DNA of 43,908 nucleotides from an uncultured Bacteroidales bacterium (GTDB lineage Bacteria; Bacteroidota; Bacteroidia; Bacteroidales; FEN-979). Location: positions 1 through 43,908 of the forward strand of contig CAILVF010000090.1 in the NCBI GenBank assembly GCA_903837605.1, read 5' to 3'. Position numbers and translations under genes: made by a program. This document shows, in pieces, positions 1 to 9,800 of this stretch; position 1 is the stretch's first letter; every line of letters begins with the position of its first letter. The notes below the pieces were generated by a model. It saw only the letters and a program-made list of their open reading frames with translations. It had not been told where the DNA came from and ran no database searches.

Positions 1-125
1 CACTTCAAACTACCCGTTTTTCAACCAGTAAATGGGGTGGGAAAGAAAAAATCGGACAAGTACTTTATATCAAAACCTCTGGAAACCCCCGTCAATCAAC
101 CCGACCAGAATACTACCCTTCCATA

Positions 126-1964
126 CTACTCCACGGTAACCGATTTCGCTAAATTCCTTGGCTGGTCAACATTGCAGCCGCGCATCACAGCCACATAGTA
201 TGATAAAAGCTGGAGCGGAATTGTTGCCAGCAGCGGGATCAGCATCTCCTCGGTATCGGGGATCTCGATATAATGATCGGCCAGTTTTTTCACACTCTCA
301 TCGCCTTCGGTTATAATGGCGATGATGTTTCCCTTGCGTGCCCTCACTTCCTCGATATTGGTGATCACTTTCTCATATATCCCGCGCTTAGGGGCAATAA
401 ACACCACCGGCATATTCTTGTCGATAAGGGCTATAGGGCCATGTTTCATTTCGGCGGCAGGATATCCTTCGGCATGGATATAGGAAATTTCTTTCAGTTT
501 AAGCGCTCCTTCAAGTGCCACAGGAAAGTTATATCCGCGACCCAGGTAAAGGGCATTTGTACGGTCCTTGTATATCGTTGCAATATCCTTGATCCTGCTT
601 GCCCGTTCAAGGATCTTTTCCACTTTGGATGGGATTATTCCAAGTTCAAGCCTGAGTTTATGAAGATGGGATTCGGGCACAGTACCTTTCTTTTCGGCCA
701 GGAGAAGCCCTATCAGGGTCAAAACCACAACCTGGGCTGTGAATGCTTTGGTTGATGCCACTCCTATTTCAGGACCGGCATGGGTGTAAACACCTGCATG
801 TGTTGCACGTGCGATGGAAGACCCTACTACATTGCAGATCCCAAGCACTGTGGCGCCTTTCGATTTGGCAAGCTCAATCGCCGCGAGGGTATCGGCGGTC
901 TCTCCTGACTGAGAGATGGCGATAATGACATCTTTCTCACTGATCACGGGGTTGCGGTAGCGGAATTCGGAGGAATATTCAACCTCAACAGGGATCCTTG
1001 CCAGGTCTTCGATAATATATTCGCCTACAAGGCCTGCGTGCCAGGATGTTCCGCAGGCTGTAATAATGATGCGCTCGGCATTCAATATCTTCGGAAGGTA
1101 ATCACGGATGCCTCCGAGGGTCACCGTATCCTGGTCGAGATGCAAACGGCCACGCATTGAATCCAGGATGGAACGGGGTTGCTCAAAGATCTCCTTCAGC
1201 ATGAAATGCGGAAACCCGCTTTTCTCGATAGCCGTAAGGCTCATTTCAAGCTTCTGGATGTAAGGGGTCCTTTCCTGGTTGCGGATAGTCCTCATTTTCA
1301 ACTCCTGATGACGTTCTATAATCGCAATTTCCTCATCGTTCATGAAGACCACATTATTGGTGTATTCAATAATGGGAGTAGCGTCGGAAGCTACAAAAAA
1401 TTCATCCACACCTATACCTATTACCATAGGGCTGCCCTTACGGGCCGCAATGATCTTATCGGGATGATCCTGTGAAAGGACCACAATCGCGTAAGCCCCG
1501 ATGACCTGGGTGAGGGCTATGCGTACTGCTTCTTCAACAGCAACCTGTTCATTCAGCTGAATGTCTTCGATAAGGTGGATCAGTACCTCGGTGTCGGTGT
1601 CGCTGGTAAATGTGTATCCTCGTTGCTGAAGTTCCTTGCGAAGTACAAGGTAATTCTCGATAATGCCGTTATGGATAATCGAAAGATGTTTGCTCTGGGA
1701 ATAATGCGGATGTGCATTAACCTGGTTAGGCTCGCCGTGGGTAGCCCAGCGGGTATGGGCCATACCTATTGTCCCCTCCAGATTTTCGCCTTCAATATAT
1801 TTTTCAAGTTCCGAGACCTTACCCTTGCATTTCCATACCTTCAGCTCGCCATTCAGCAGGCAGAGACCTGCGCTGTCATATCCCCGGTATTCAAGCCTGT
1901 GAAGGCCTTTGATAAGGATGGGATAAGCAGGTTTGGGGCCCACATATGCTACAATTCCGCACAT
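126..1964 (-). CDS. glmS: Glutamine--fructose-6-phosphate aminotransferase (isomerizing)
   Basis: This cytoplasmic enzyme makes glucosamine-6-phosphate from fructose-6-phosphate and glutamine, the first committed step to UDP-GlcNAc for peptidoglycan and LPS. The 612 residues match the usual length of about 609. The protein begins MCGIVAYVG, so Cys2 is in place as the N-terminal nucleophile of the glutaminase domain (about residues 2-220). Two SIS sugar-isomerase domains follow, with the motifs TACGTSWHAG and SQSGETADT, and the protein ends NLAKSVTVE as in the family. It is the last gene of a minus-strand run after the DUF4270 lipoprotein (46-bp gap). A TAnnTTTG-type element at 1984-1991 suggests it also has its own promoter. 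No glmS ribozyme is visible in the short leader. Identification is secure. Confidence 0.98.
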   Translation of the reverse strand: MCGIVAYVGPKPAYPILIKGLHRLEYRGYDSAGLCLLNGELKVWKCKGKVSELEKYIEGENLEGTIGMAHTRWATHGEPNQVNAHPHYSQSKHLSIIHNGIIENYLVLRKELQQRGYTFTSDTDTEVLIHLIEDIQLNEQVAVEEAVRIALTQVIGAYAIVVLSQDHPDKIIAARKGSPMVIGIGVDEFFVASDATPIIEYTNNVVFMNDEEIAIIERHQELKMRTIRNQERTPYIQKLEMSLTAIEKSGFPHFMLKEIFEQPRSILDSMRGRLHLDQDTVTLGGIRDYLPKILNAERIIITACGTSWHAGLVGEYIIEDLARIPVEVEYSSEFRYRNPVISEKDVIIAISQSGETADTLAAIELAKSKGATVLGICNVVGSSIARATHAGVYTHAGPEIGVASTKAFTAQVVVLTLIGLLLAEKKGTVPESHLHKLRLELGIIPSKVEKILERASRIKDIATIYKDRTNALYLGRGYNFPVALEGALKLKEISYIHAEGYPAAEMKHGPIALIDKNMPVVFIAPKRGIYEKVITNIEEVRARKGNIIAIITEGDESVKKLADHYIEIPDTEEMLIPLLATIPLQLLSYYVAVMRGCNVDQPRNLAKSVTVE

Positions 1965-1983
1965 AACAAAACCAATTTGATTT

Positions 1984-2014
1984 CAAAGGTAAACAAAGAA
2001 TTTTATAAGATCAG
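1984..2014 (-). promoter_or_regulatory. Putative Bacteroidota-type promoter for glmS
   Basis: Read on the minus strand, TACCTTTG lies at 1991-1984, about 20 bp upstream of the glmS ATG. A CTG (in place of TTG) lies 20 bp further upstream, at 2014-2012. The match to TTG-N19/20-TAnnTTTG is good at -7 and imperfect at -33. It overlaps the 3' end of the DUF4270 gene. Confidence 0.45.
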
Positions 2015-3357
2015 TTAAGCAGGGTATAGGTTATCTGCAATCTGAACCTTGATAAATAAGCACCAGGCGACAACGGATTATAGCCATTGATCGTTACCCG
2101 GTTCATAAGAAGTGAACTGGAAGTCGGATCATTGACCTGAATATACAGTTCCCTGTTTTTGGAATAATACCCGTCGATGAGCTTTTGAATGTGACGCGTA
2201 AGCCTGAAATAATAACTTCCGGTTGTTTTATTATACATTCCGCCAAAATAGCTGGAGCCTTCCGCCTCGTCTATGACTGAACCCATATAGCCGGAACTGT
2301 CGCGGATCAGGATAATGGTTGGAGGTGGCCTCAGGGTAGTGTCGGTGGAAGCGTTATCAAACATCAGCAGGGCGTCGTTAATTGCGATCTTCCTGTTCTT
2401 GGCAAAGTTCATGATATAGGGCATGCGGAATTTGATCCTGGTTCCTCCAAAACCCTGCAGGTACAGCATGTTTCGTCCAAGGAGGGTGTCATGGTTCACC
2501 ATCTGCTGTTTAAGGTTCTGATCGGCATCCACATAATTATTATGATCGATATGGAGCAACCTGGCGCAACCAGCATTCAGAAGGAATGAATAGCTAAGCG
2601 AATCGGCCGACTGGTTATGAAAGAACAGTATCATCTTGGATAGGCTTTCTGAAATATTGAATTTCAGGTATGCCCCTCCGTAGTTCACAGGCTGGGTCTC
2701 AATATAAAGGCCTTTCATAAACAGGTTAAACATTGCATTGGTCGAATACACCGAAGCGGGGCCATATAACAATTTGTTAGCAAAATAATTGGTATACTTG
2801 CTGAGGTTGATCCTGATATGGGCCGAATACATGGTTCCCCCGACTTTCACGCTGTCGGTCGGACTTGGCTTGAAGGTGAGTTCCGAAAGAAGGTTGGGAT
2901 AAACCTGCATCTTCCTGTTCGAATAATAGGCCGAGTCGATATGGAGATCTTCAGCCACTTCATATACCCTGATCCTTTGTTGTGTAGTTGTATCTCCGTA
3001 GTAACCTGAATAATAAAGCATCAGGATCAGGGAGTCAACAGCAGGGGCCGTGCCGAAACTAACGGAGGAGGAAGACGGTTGCAACTGTGTGTAAAGGCTT
3101 ATCGTTGAACTGCCAAATATTGGATCGGCCAGGCTGCCTAAAGACAGTTCTGCACAATTGCTGGTATACACTGAATCCACCCTTTGGGTGTATGCAATTA
3201 CCGTACAGGTATCGGTGGTATTGATCTTGAGGGTATCGCCCGGAGGAAGGAGGTCAAGCCCAACCTCGTAAGGGTCTTTTTTACATGAAAAAAGAACCAG
3301 TATGACCAGAAGTGATATGCCGAGTGATGATAGAAAAAAGCGAAGTTTTGAGTTCAA
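2011..3357 (-). CDS. DUF4270 family lipoprotein
   Basis: This is a 448-residue envelope protein of the DUF4270 family; its function is unknown. The N-terminus has a hydrophobic segment ending in a lipobox (VLFSCKK, Cys about 25), so it should be a lipoprotein. The early motif YEVGLDLLPPGDTL and the following beta-rich sequence are typical of DUF4270. The gene sits 20 bp downstream of the glycogen-synthase-like gene and just upstream of glmS, an arrangement I know from many Bacteroidota. The neighbours hint at a link with cell-envelope sugar metabolism, but that is inference only. The family call is firm; the role is not known. Confidence 0.88.
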   Translation of the reverse strand: MNSKLRFFLSSLGISLLVILVLFSCKKDPYEVGLDLLPPGDTLKINTTDTCTVIAYTQRVDSVYTSNCAELSLGSLADPIFGSSTISLYTQLQPSSSSVSFGTAPAVDSLILMLYYSGYYGDTTTQQRIRVYEVAEDLHIDSAYYSNRKMQVYPNLLSELTFKPSPTDSVKVGGTMYSAHIRINLSKYTNYFANKLLYGPASVYSTNAMFNLFMKGLYIETQPVNYGGAYLKFNISESLSKMILFFHNQSADSLSYSFLLNAGCARLLHIDHNNYVDADQNLKQQMVNHDTLLGRNMLYLQGFGGTRIKFRMPYIMNFAKNRKIAINDALLMFDNASTDTTLRPPPTIILIRDSSGYMGSVIDEAEGSSYFGGMYNKTTGSYYFRLTRHIQKLIDGYYSKNRELYIQVNDPTSSSLLMNRVTINGYNPLSPGAYLSRFRLQITYTLLN

Positions 3358-3377
3358 GGCAGTTAAGGATCTTGTGA

Positions 3378-4205
3378 TTAATCAACTGAAACAGGCTCAG
3401 CGACAAGGATCTCGTCATAGAATTCGGAGAATGCATCAATATACCTGTCCATCGGCTGGAATTCAAGGAATGGCTTATCTGTATTTTTCAGGTATTCCAC
3501 TACTTCAGGGTTAACAGACGGGGACCCGATAATAACGCCATCGGAGAAATCTATCGCTGACTTCATAAGATTAACGAAGTTTGCCGTTTTATAGTGTTTG
3601 AGGTCTTTGGCATTTATTCCGTCAAGTTTGACTTTTTCAGAAAAATTCCTATTCATGCTGTCGGTGAAATCATCATCATACAGCGAAATAATTATCCTCG
3701 TATCTGAGAAAAGCGGATTGTCGGGATAAGCTTTCTTGATGTATAGCGGAACAAGGCTTGTCATCCAGCCGTGACAATGGATGATGTCGGGACCCCATCC
3801 GAGTTTTTTAACTGTTTCGATCACACCCCTTGAATAAAAGATCGCCCTTTCATCATTATCGGCAAAAAACTTGTTATTCTTGTCGTAGAAAGTATGTTTT
3901 CTCTGAAAATAATCTTCATTATCTATAAAGTAGATTTGCATCCTGGCCTGCTGGATTGAAGCTACTTTAATAATCAGCGGATGATCAGTATCGTCGATAA
4001 TCAGGTTCATCCCTGATAAACGGATGACTTCATGAAGCTGGTTACGCCTTTCGTTGATGTTCCCGTAACGGGGCATGAATGTGCGGATTTCCCTCCCCTT
4101 CTCCTGGATACCTTGCGGAAGATAACGCCCGATCATTCCCATATGGCTGTCTTTAAGATATGGCGTGATTTCCTGTGTAACAAAAAGAACTTTTGTTTTT
4201 TCCAT
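3378..4205 (-). CDS. Glycogen/starch synthase-like protein, GT5 N-terminal half only
   Basis: This protein resembles the N-terminal (GT5, starch-synthase catalytic) domain of glycogen synthase. The start KVLFVTQEITPYL and the segment DIIHCHGWMTSLVP correspond to conserved GlgA stretches. It has only 275 residues against about 477 for E. coli GlgA, so the C-terminal GT1 Rossmann domain is absent. The KTGGL-type substrate-binding motif near the N-terminus is replaced by LKDSHMGMIGRYLP. Catalysis as a normal glycogen synthase is therefore doubtful, although short forms of this kind annotated as glycogen/starch synthase are usual next to DUF4270 in Bacteroidota. I chose the ATG at 4205 (MEKTKVLF) over the longer frame to 4247 because a TAnnTTTG element at 4245-4252 overlaps that longer start. 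It leads the run to DUF4270 and glmS. Confidence 0.85.
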   Translation of the reverse strand: MEKTKVLFVTQEITPYLKDSHMGMIGRYLPQGIQEKGREIRTFMPRYGNINERRNQLHEVIRLSGMNLIIDDTDHPLIIKVASIQQARMQIYFIDNEDYFQRKHTFYDKNNKFFADNDERAIFYSRGVIETVKKLGWGPDIIHCHGWMTSLVPLYIKKAYPDNPLFSDTRIIISLYDDDFTDSMNRNFSEKVKLDGINAKDLKHYKTANFVNLMKSAIDFSDGVIIGSPSVNPEVVEYLKNTDKPFLEFQPMDRYIDAFSEFYDEILVAEPVSVD

Positions 4206-4520
4206 GTTTTCCTTTGATTTTTTATCCTGATTCAAAACCGGCTGCAAAGATACTAAAAATTTTTTAGATAATTTCCAAGCGTTTCCTCTAAAATAATGAT
4301 TCCTATTGAATTAAATATTTTTTTTCGGATACCCTATCACTTTCAGGTTCAAGCCGGATTAAGTAGAAAAAGAAAGGGGGATTTGTGGATTCGAGTTAAG
4401 AAAGGAGCGATTGAGTTCTGGTAATTTTTTAAACAACGGGATAATGGCCTCCCCGTGCTAAAGCAAGGCCGGCGGAATTGCTCCCCGCATCAGGAGCCTG
4501 GAAAATAAAACCTGAAATCC
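4206..4520. other. Divergent intergenic region, no gene seen
   Basis: These 315 bases separate the minus-strand glgA-like gene from a plus-strand secreted protein. On the minus strand there is a TATCTTTG element at 4252-4245, a plausible -7 box for the glgA-like gene; the nearest TTG is about 23 bp upstream of it, a little far. The rest is AT-rich near 4250-4330 and GC-richer near 4440-4500, where two weak 5-bp stems occur (GGCCT/AGGCC and GCTCC/GGAGC at 4480-4497). I found no convincing plus-strand promoter, RNA gene or ORF. Confidence 0.5.
4245..4252 (-). promoter_or_regulatory. Putative -7 box for the glgA-like gene
   Basis: TATCTTTG on the minus strand fits TAnnTTTG and lies about 40 bp upstream of the chosen ATG at 4205. 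The -33 TTG is 23 bp away, at 4278-4276, longer than the usual 19-20, so the call is tentative. It is useful mainly because it overlaps and so argues against the longer start at 4247. Confidence 0.4.
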
Positions 4521-5012
4521 ATGAAAAAAATTATTACAATATGCATATTGAGCATTCTTATGTTATCCGGAGCCGTTCAGGCCGGGAAAAATAATGCTGT
4601 AACTTTTAACCCTGGTCCGTCACCTTGTTTTTCGGTCTGGATTAAGCTCATTATTACGTTTCATCGTCCCAAGACCCAATGCAAAACCGGGTTTGGGATC
4701 TGTTTTGATGTAGAATTCGGAACTGATAAACCTGTTGGATCAGGCTCGAATTATTGCCCTGCACAGGCAAGGATTTCTGAGGCCGGACAGTTTGAACTTA
4801 TGGTTTCCGAGGCAGACCTTCAGAAGTATGAAAATGGATCCACACTTCCTTATTTCAAGAAAGGATCGCTGACATTTGAAGATCCCTACACGTTTTCAGA
4901 GACGGTAACAAGACTCCTTGGAGTTGCAGGTACTGTTACAATTAAACCCGGCACATACAAGGTTGTATATGACGCCCTGGCCGGGACATATACCGTTGAT
5001 TTCCCATTTTAA
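4521..5012 (+). CDS. Hypothetical secreted protein
   Basis: I do not recognise this 163-residue protein. The N-terminus MKKIITICILSILMLSGAVQA is a clear Sec signal peptide with an AxA-like cleavage site near residue 21, and there is no lipobox. The mature part has four cysteines within about residues 30-80 and ends in alternating hydrophobic segments (TVTIKPGTYKVVYD, GTYTVDFPF), suggesting a small beta-sandwich or beta-barrel domain. A terminator hairpin lies about 50 bp after the stop, so it is probably transcribed on its own. Confidence 0.7.
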   Translation: MKKIITICILSILMLSGAVQAGKNNAVTFNPGPSPCFSVWIKLIITFHRPKTQCKTGFGICFDVEFGTDKPVGSGSNYCPAQARISEAGQFELMVSEADLQKYENGSTLPYFKKGSLTFEDPYTFSETVTRLLGVAGTVTIKPGTYKVVYDALAGTYTVDFPF

Positions 5013-5060
5013 TCCGGCCTTTGATTACAGGAACGATGTCTCAATATTTAAAATTAAGGA

Positions 5061-5100
5061 TCCGGCTGGAAAGTTCGGCTTTCTCAGCCGGACCTTTTTA
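5061..5100 (+). terminator. Rho-independent terminator
   Basis: TCCGGCTG at 5061-5068 pairs perfectly with CAGCCGGA at 5085-5092 around a 16-base loop, followed by CCTTTTTA. It lies between the secreted protein (stop at 5012) and the next lipoprotein (start 5111). Confidence 0.75.
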
Positions 5101-5110
5101 TAAGAAAAAT

Positions 5111-5725
5111 ATGAAGAAACTACTTATTCTCATCACTGCGCTTATAATAGTGCTGACTGCCTGTAAATCGGCAATGATGAGGCAATATGCTGTTGGAAGC
5201 CCGAAGATAGAGACCATCGAATCGGTCAGAAACGACCTGAAAAAAAACATGCCTGGTTTTGAGGGCTACCTATGTGTTTTCAGGGATTCTGCAGCCCTCA
5301 TGGACTGGTTTAAGAATAAAAACCTCCCCGGGAGATCACAATTTTACAACTCAGGCGGATACAGGATCATTACCCAGGATTCGACATTCTGCTCCGGAGT
5401 TGAAACAGATTTTGCAGGTAATCTGAAGATCAACCAGGTGTATCGCATTGATTCCCTTACACCCTTTTGCCGGCTACAAAAAGACATACTGCCGGTTGGA
5501 GAAAAAGCAGACCTTGATCCTTCAAATTATTCATTTACCTGTGTAATATTCTGGGCGAGATTTATGGGAAAACTTAATTTGTCGAGCTTCCGGATTGCCG
5601 CATCGGCCCTGGAATCCCAGCCGGCAAAGACCGGGAAAGTCAATGTACTGCTTGTCAATATTGATATTCTCGATTTCTGGAATGCATCTGGCAATATGAT
5701 TAAGACCGAGATCAAAACACGCTGA
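5111..5725 (+). CDS. Hypothetical lipoprotein
   Basis: This is an unrecognised 204-residue protein. The ATG at 5111 gives MKKLLILITALIIVLTACKS, a textbook lipoprotein signal with lipobox LTAC. The longer frame from 5021 would run through the terminator hairpin at 5061-5100 and is rejected. The mature region is mixed alpha/beta with scattered cysteines and no motif that I can assign. It is followed 31 bp later by a barrel-like protein, so the two may be co-transcribed. Function is unknown. Confidence 0.7.
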   Translation: MKKLLILITALIIVLTACKSAMMRQYAVGSPKIETIESVRNDLKKNMPGFEGYLCVFRDSAALMDWFKNKNLPGRSQFYNSGGYRIITQDSTFCSGVETDFAGNLKINQVYRIDSLTPFCRLQKDILPVGEKADLDPSNYSFTCVIFWARFMGKLNLSSFRIAASALESQPAKTGKVNVLLVNIDILDFWNASGNMIKTEIKTR

Positions 5726-5756
5726 TCAGATAAATTCATGTTGAAAAAATCAGGGT

Positions 5757-6695
5757 ATGACAGCAGGAAGGAAGCGGCTCATGCTAGGGTCGATACTGAT
5801 ATGCTTTCTGGTGTTCCGCCTGGCGGCCCAGGACTTTTGCTGGGACGATTCGGTCAAATCCCTTGTCTTCAGGCCGGTAATCCATAAAAATCAACCCGGG
5901 TTAAAGCTTAGCAATGAACTCTCATACAGCATATCGGTTTCAGGGTATTACTGCCTTAATGGACCCGGGGATAAGACCGCCGGGCAAATGGCCTTCCTTC
6001 ATAATTTGAAATACAGGTTCGGGATCTCATCCCGGAGGTTTCACCTGACGAATGACCTGGTCCATACGCTTGGACTCGTTTATTATTTCGACAGCATCAG
6101 TAAATTTCAGACCGATGAAAACACCCTGACCACAAGGATAAGTTGCGAGGTGGCAAAACGTATCCAGTTCTCGGTTTCCTCTATCCTTACAACCAGGATA
6201 TTTGATTCATGGGATGTTTCCCGGTCACCGGGAGGAGGCCCGCTTATTAAAACCATCAACTCATCCTTTCTTACTCCCCTGGTATGTAATTTTTCGGGCG
6301 GATTTGGAATAAATTTAATGCCGGCCGGCATGCTCGATATCGGGATCAGTTCAGCTAAGCTCACTTATATCCGCGACCGGGGCATTTTTGATAAAACCGG
6401 CCTGGATTCATTTTACGGAATTGAGAAAGGCCATACCAGCTCTCTTGAATACGGAATGAGCCTTCACCTGATCATCGACTGGCTTATTCTGAAGAAGATC
6501 CAGTGGAACTGCGACCTCCTGCTGTTCAAGGGTGAGAATTCCCCAGCGGATATGACCTTTAAAAATCTGTTTGCATACAGGATCAACCGCTTTCTTAAGA
6601 CCAGTCTGCAAACCAGGTTATTTTACAATGAAGATGTGAGCCCCGGTATAAGGATGGAAAACCTGCTTTCATTCGGGTTTGATTTTCACCTGTGA
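5757..6695 (+). CDS. Hypothetical outer-membrane beta-barrel-like protein
   Basis: This protein of 312 residues has an N-terminal hydrophobic signal ending LVFRLAAQD, with likely cleavage after AAQ near residue 24. The rest alternates polar and aromatic/hydrophobic residues in short strands and ends in the aromatic/hydrophobic stretch FGFDFHL, as expected of an outer-membrane barrel. It resembles DUF3078-type Bacteroidota barrels in general style, but I cannot place it in a family. The start at 5757 is the first in-frame ATG; Met9 (5781) is an alternative. It probably belongs with the lipoprotein just upstream. Confidence 0.65.
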   Translation: MTAGRKRLMLGSILICFLVFRLAAQDFCWDDSVKSLVFRPVIHKNQPGLKLSNELSYSISVSGYYCLNGPGDKTAGQMAFLHNLKYRFGISSRRFHLTNDLVHTLGLVYYFDSISKFQTDENTLTTRISCEVAKRIQFSVSSILTTRIFDSWDVSRSPGGGPLIKTINSSFLTPLVCNFSGGFGINLMPAGMLDIGISSAKLTYIRDRGIFDKTGLDSFYGIEKGHTSSLEYGMSLHLIIDWLILKKIQWNCDLLLFKGENSPADMTFKNLFAYRINRFLKTSLQTRLFYNEDVSPGIRMENLLSFGFDFHL

Positions 6696-6710
6696 TAAAT
6701 TTCACAGCCG

Positions 6711-6741
6711 CTGGTCCCGCAAAAAAAAATGTGTAATTTTG
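6711..6741 (+). promoter_or_regulatory. Putative promoter of the 1077-aa flavoprotein gene
   Basis: TAATTTTG at 6734-6741 matches TAnnTTTG exactly. CTG at 6711-6713, 20 bp upstream, stands in for the -33 TTG. It would give a leader of about 110 bases before the ATG at 6857. Confidence 0.45.
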
Positions 6742-6856
6742 CAGTCTCGTTTAACTCAAAATACTCAGCTGATGAACTTGCTTTTTTCATCATATCCGGC
6801 TCAATCAATACGTCCATCGCTATCATCGGGATTTTCCACACGAACTTACCAGACCT

Positions 6857-9800
6857 ATGTATAAAATCGACAAACATCCTATTCTCGATATTCCTGAGTC
6901 CAGGCCAACGACCTTCGTGTTTGAAGGCAGTGAAGTTACAGGCGAAAACGGATTCACTATTGCGGCCGCCCTGCATCAGGCAGGTCACCCGGTTCACAGT
7001 CACAGCCTGAGAAACCGTGAAAGAAGCCTAGAATGCGGCATCGGAAAATGCGGAGCATGTGAGATGCTGGTCGACGGGCAGATAAAACGAATATGTATTA
7101 CCAGGGTGGATGGGGTAAAGGAAGTAAGGGAGATCCCTGCAAATTATGAGCCCAGCCCTGTGGATGTCAGGAAAGACGAACGTATTAAAGTATATAAGAC
7201 TTCTGTTGTGATTGTAGGTTCCGGCCCGGCCGGGCTTGCAGCCCGTGAAGAGCTGAACAACCACAGGGTCGATTGCATAGTAATAGACAATAACGATAAA
7301 ATCGGCGGGCAGTTCCTGATGCAGACCCACCAGTTCTTTTTCTTTGAAAAGGAAAAGAAATTCGGGGGGATGCGCGGTTTCGACATTGCAAAGACTCTTG
7401 CGGGAGAGAGCCATGAAGGGATATTTCTCAATTCAACCGTTTGGGATATCCTGGAAGGAGGCCGGCTTGCAGTGAAGAATATACTTACCGACGAAATCTA
7501 TTTTGTCGACAGTGAGTTCCTGATTGTGGCATCCGGGGCAGTGCCGTTCATGCCAACTTTTGAAAATGACGATCTTCCCGGTGTGTTTACAGCAGCCGTG
7601 GTTCAGAAAATGATGAATAACGAATTCACGCTGCTTGGTAAAAATGTACTTACTGTAGGAGCAGGCAACATCGGGTACCTGACTTCTTACCAGCTTATGC
7701 AGGCCGGTGCAAGGGTAAAAGCCATTATCGAGGCCATGCCTTATGAAGGTGGATTCCCTGTACAGGCCAACAGGGTAAGACGGCTTGGGATTCCTGTCCT
7801 TACATCGCATATCCTGCTGAAAGCCATTCCTAATGAGAATCACGACGGGATTGTAGGCGCCGTGGTGGCAGAATGTAAAAATTTCAAACCAGTTCCCGGT
7901 ACTGAAAAACTTATAGACGGCATTGACGCCATCAACATTTGCACAGGCCTGGTATGTGATGATCAGCTACTGATCAAGGGGAATGAAGTCTTTGGCAGGA
8001 AGTGTTTCGGGGCGGGGGATGCAATACGCATAGGGGAAGGTACGAGCGCCGTACTTCGCGGCAAGCAGGTTGCCTACGAAATACTCCAGGAGATGGGCGA
8101 GAGATATGATTATGATGCTTTCCTCTCACTGTCTAAAGAATATATAGATTCCCAGCAGCATCCCGTCAGGGTGATCGCTGATCCGGTTACACCCGGCATT
8201 GACAGGATGAACGAAAAAGGCTTTGTGCTTATTGACTGCCTGTATGGGTTCGCCTGCAATCCCTGCGCATTTGCCTGCCCCAACGGGGCCATCACCAAGT
8301 CGTCCACCAGCACAGTACCGGAAATTGATTTTGACAAATGTACCGGTTGCATGGACTGTGTTTACCAATGTCCCGGTCTTGCCATTTTCGGTTATAACTT
8401 TAAAAAAGACTGGCTTTTCCTTCCCATAGAATATGAAGTTGGGGAGAAATCGGAATGCTTCCTGGTTGATAACAACGGCGACAAACTCGGGCAGGGGATC
8501 GTTGAGAAGATCCTTCGCAAACCAAACAAAACAAACATTGCCCGGGTGAAGGCAACCGATATCCATGGCGGGGACCTTGTGAAGGTGAGGGGATTCATTG
8601 TAAAGCCCAATTACCCCGACCCGATTAAATTCAAACCGTACAAACTTGAGTCGGAGGAACCAACCTACGTTTGCCATTGCGATGATGTGACTCTCGGCGA
8701 AATCATGGAAGTGATAGGGGAAAGGAAGTTTATTTCGGTGGACGAGGTTAAACACACAACCCGCCTGGGGATGGGTGCATGTCGCGGAAAGCGTTGCATC
8801 AAGCGCCTTAAGACCCGCCTGGCAGGAACCGGGATAAGCATAGTGGGGGAACCCACGCCCCGTGGTCCGCTCTCGAACCAGGTCTCCATGGGAGAGCTTT
8901 ATCCAAGGAATGCACACGAACAGGTAATAACCGAAATCAACGGTAAAAAAACAAGGAAGATAAAGGTTCGTTCACTGGTTGCCGGAGGCGGTATCGGGGG
9001 CAGCTCATTATTCCGTTACCTCAGCGAGGCCGGAATGGAACCTGTATTGCTGAATTACGGGCGTGGTGCCTCATGGCGTAATATTGCCGGTGGGCGTCCG
9101 AATTTTTCGGTGCCTGAGTTAAGTGATATTGCCAACCACAACCTTGAAATATTCAAAGAGCTCCAGACCATCCATAATATTGATTTCAGGGCTATATTGT
9201 ATGTGACTTTTGCTCATGACGAGCAGATGTACCGGGCCCTTGAAGCATCCATGGCCTGGTCCGATGCATACATGGTGGAGCCGGGGGATTTTCTGAAAGA
9301 AATTTCCCCGAGGATGAATCCTTCGATGACCAATTATTCTGCGGCCCTGGTCACAAGAAATTGCTGGCAGGCTACACCCGGAAGGGTCATTGACCTGATC
9401 CGCAGAATAGGTATTGAAAAGGGAGGCAAGGTAGAAGAAGATTGCCGCCTTGTGGATGTGAACCAGGAAAACGGGCATTACAAGGTTCTTGTGATAAACC
9501 ATCAGAAAGAGTATGTTGAATATGAGACAGAGATCTTCATCAACGCATTGGGGCCCGAAGGTGGAAGATTCGCAAAAACCCTTGGTTTTGACACTGGTCT
9601 TTATCCGGTAAAACACCAGGCATTCATTACCCGCCGCCTTCCGATGCTGGGGAATAACGGCAGCCCTCTCCCTATGCTGATCGACCGGAGGAGATACAAG
9701 GGGTTTTCGGCAGTCTACGGGCAGCAGCTGGGCGAAACAGGGCAGATCATAGGCTGTGCTTCCCCTGCGGTCGACGCGCAGGAAGCCGAGAAGAATATAA

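Noticed and set aside
273..755. Plus-strand open frame of 160 codons inside glmS
   Set aside because: It lies fully antisense to a conserved gene and its product has no family features.
1965..2010. glmS ribozyme or other riboswitch upstream of glmS
   Set aside because: The leader is only about 20-45 bases and has no such structure.
5021..5110. Extended N-terminus for the lipoprotein at 5111
   Set aside because: The extension is encoded by a terminator hairpin, and the lipoprotein signal starts at 5111.
7028..8917. Several long minus-strand frames under the 1077-aa flavoprotein gene
   Set aside because: They are antisense to intact cofactor motifs of the plus-strand gene, and their composition is not protein-like.
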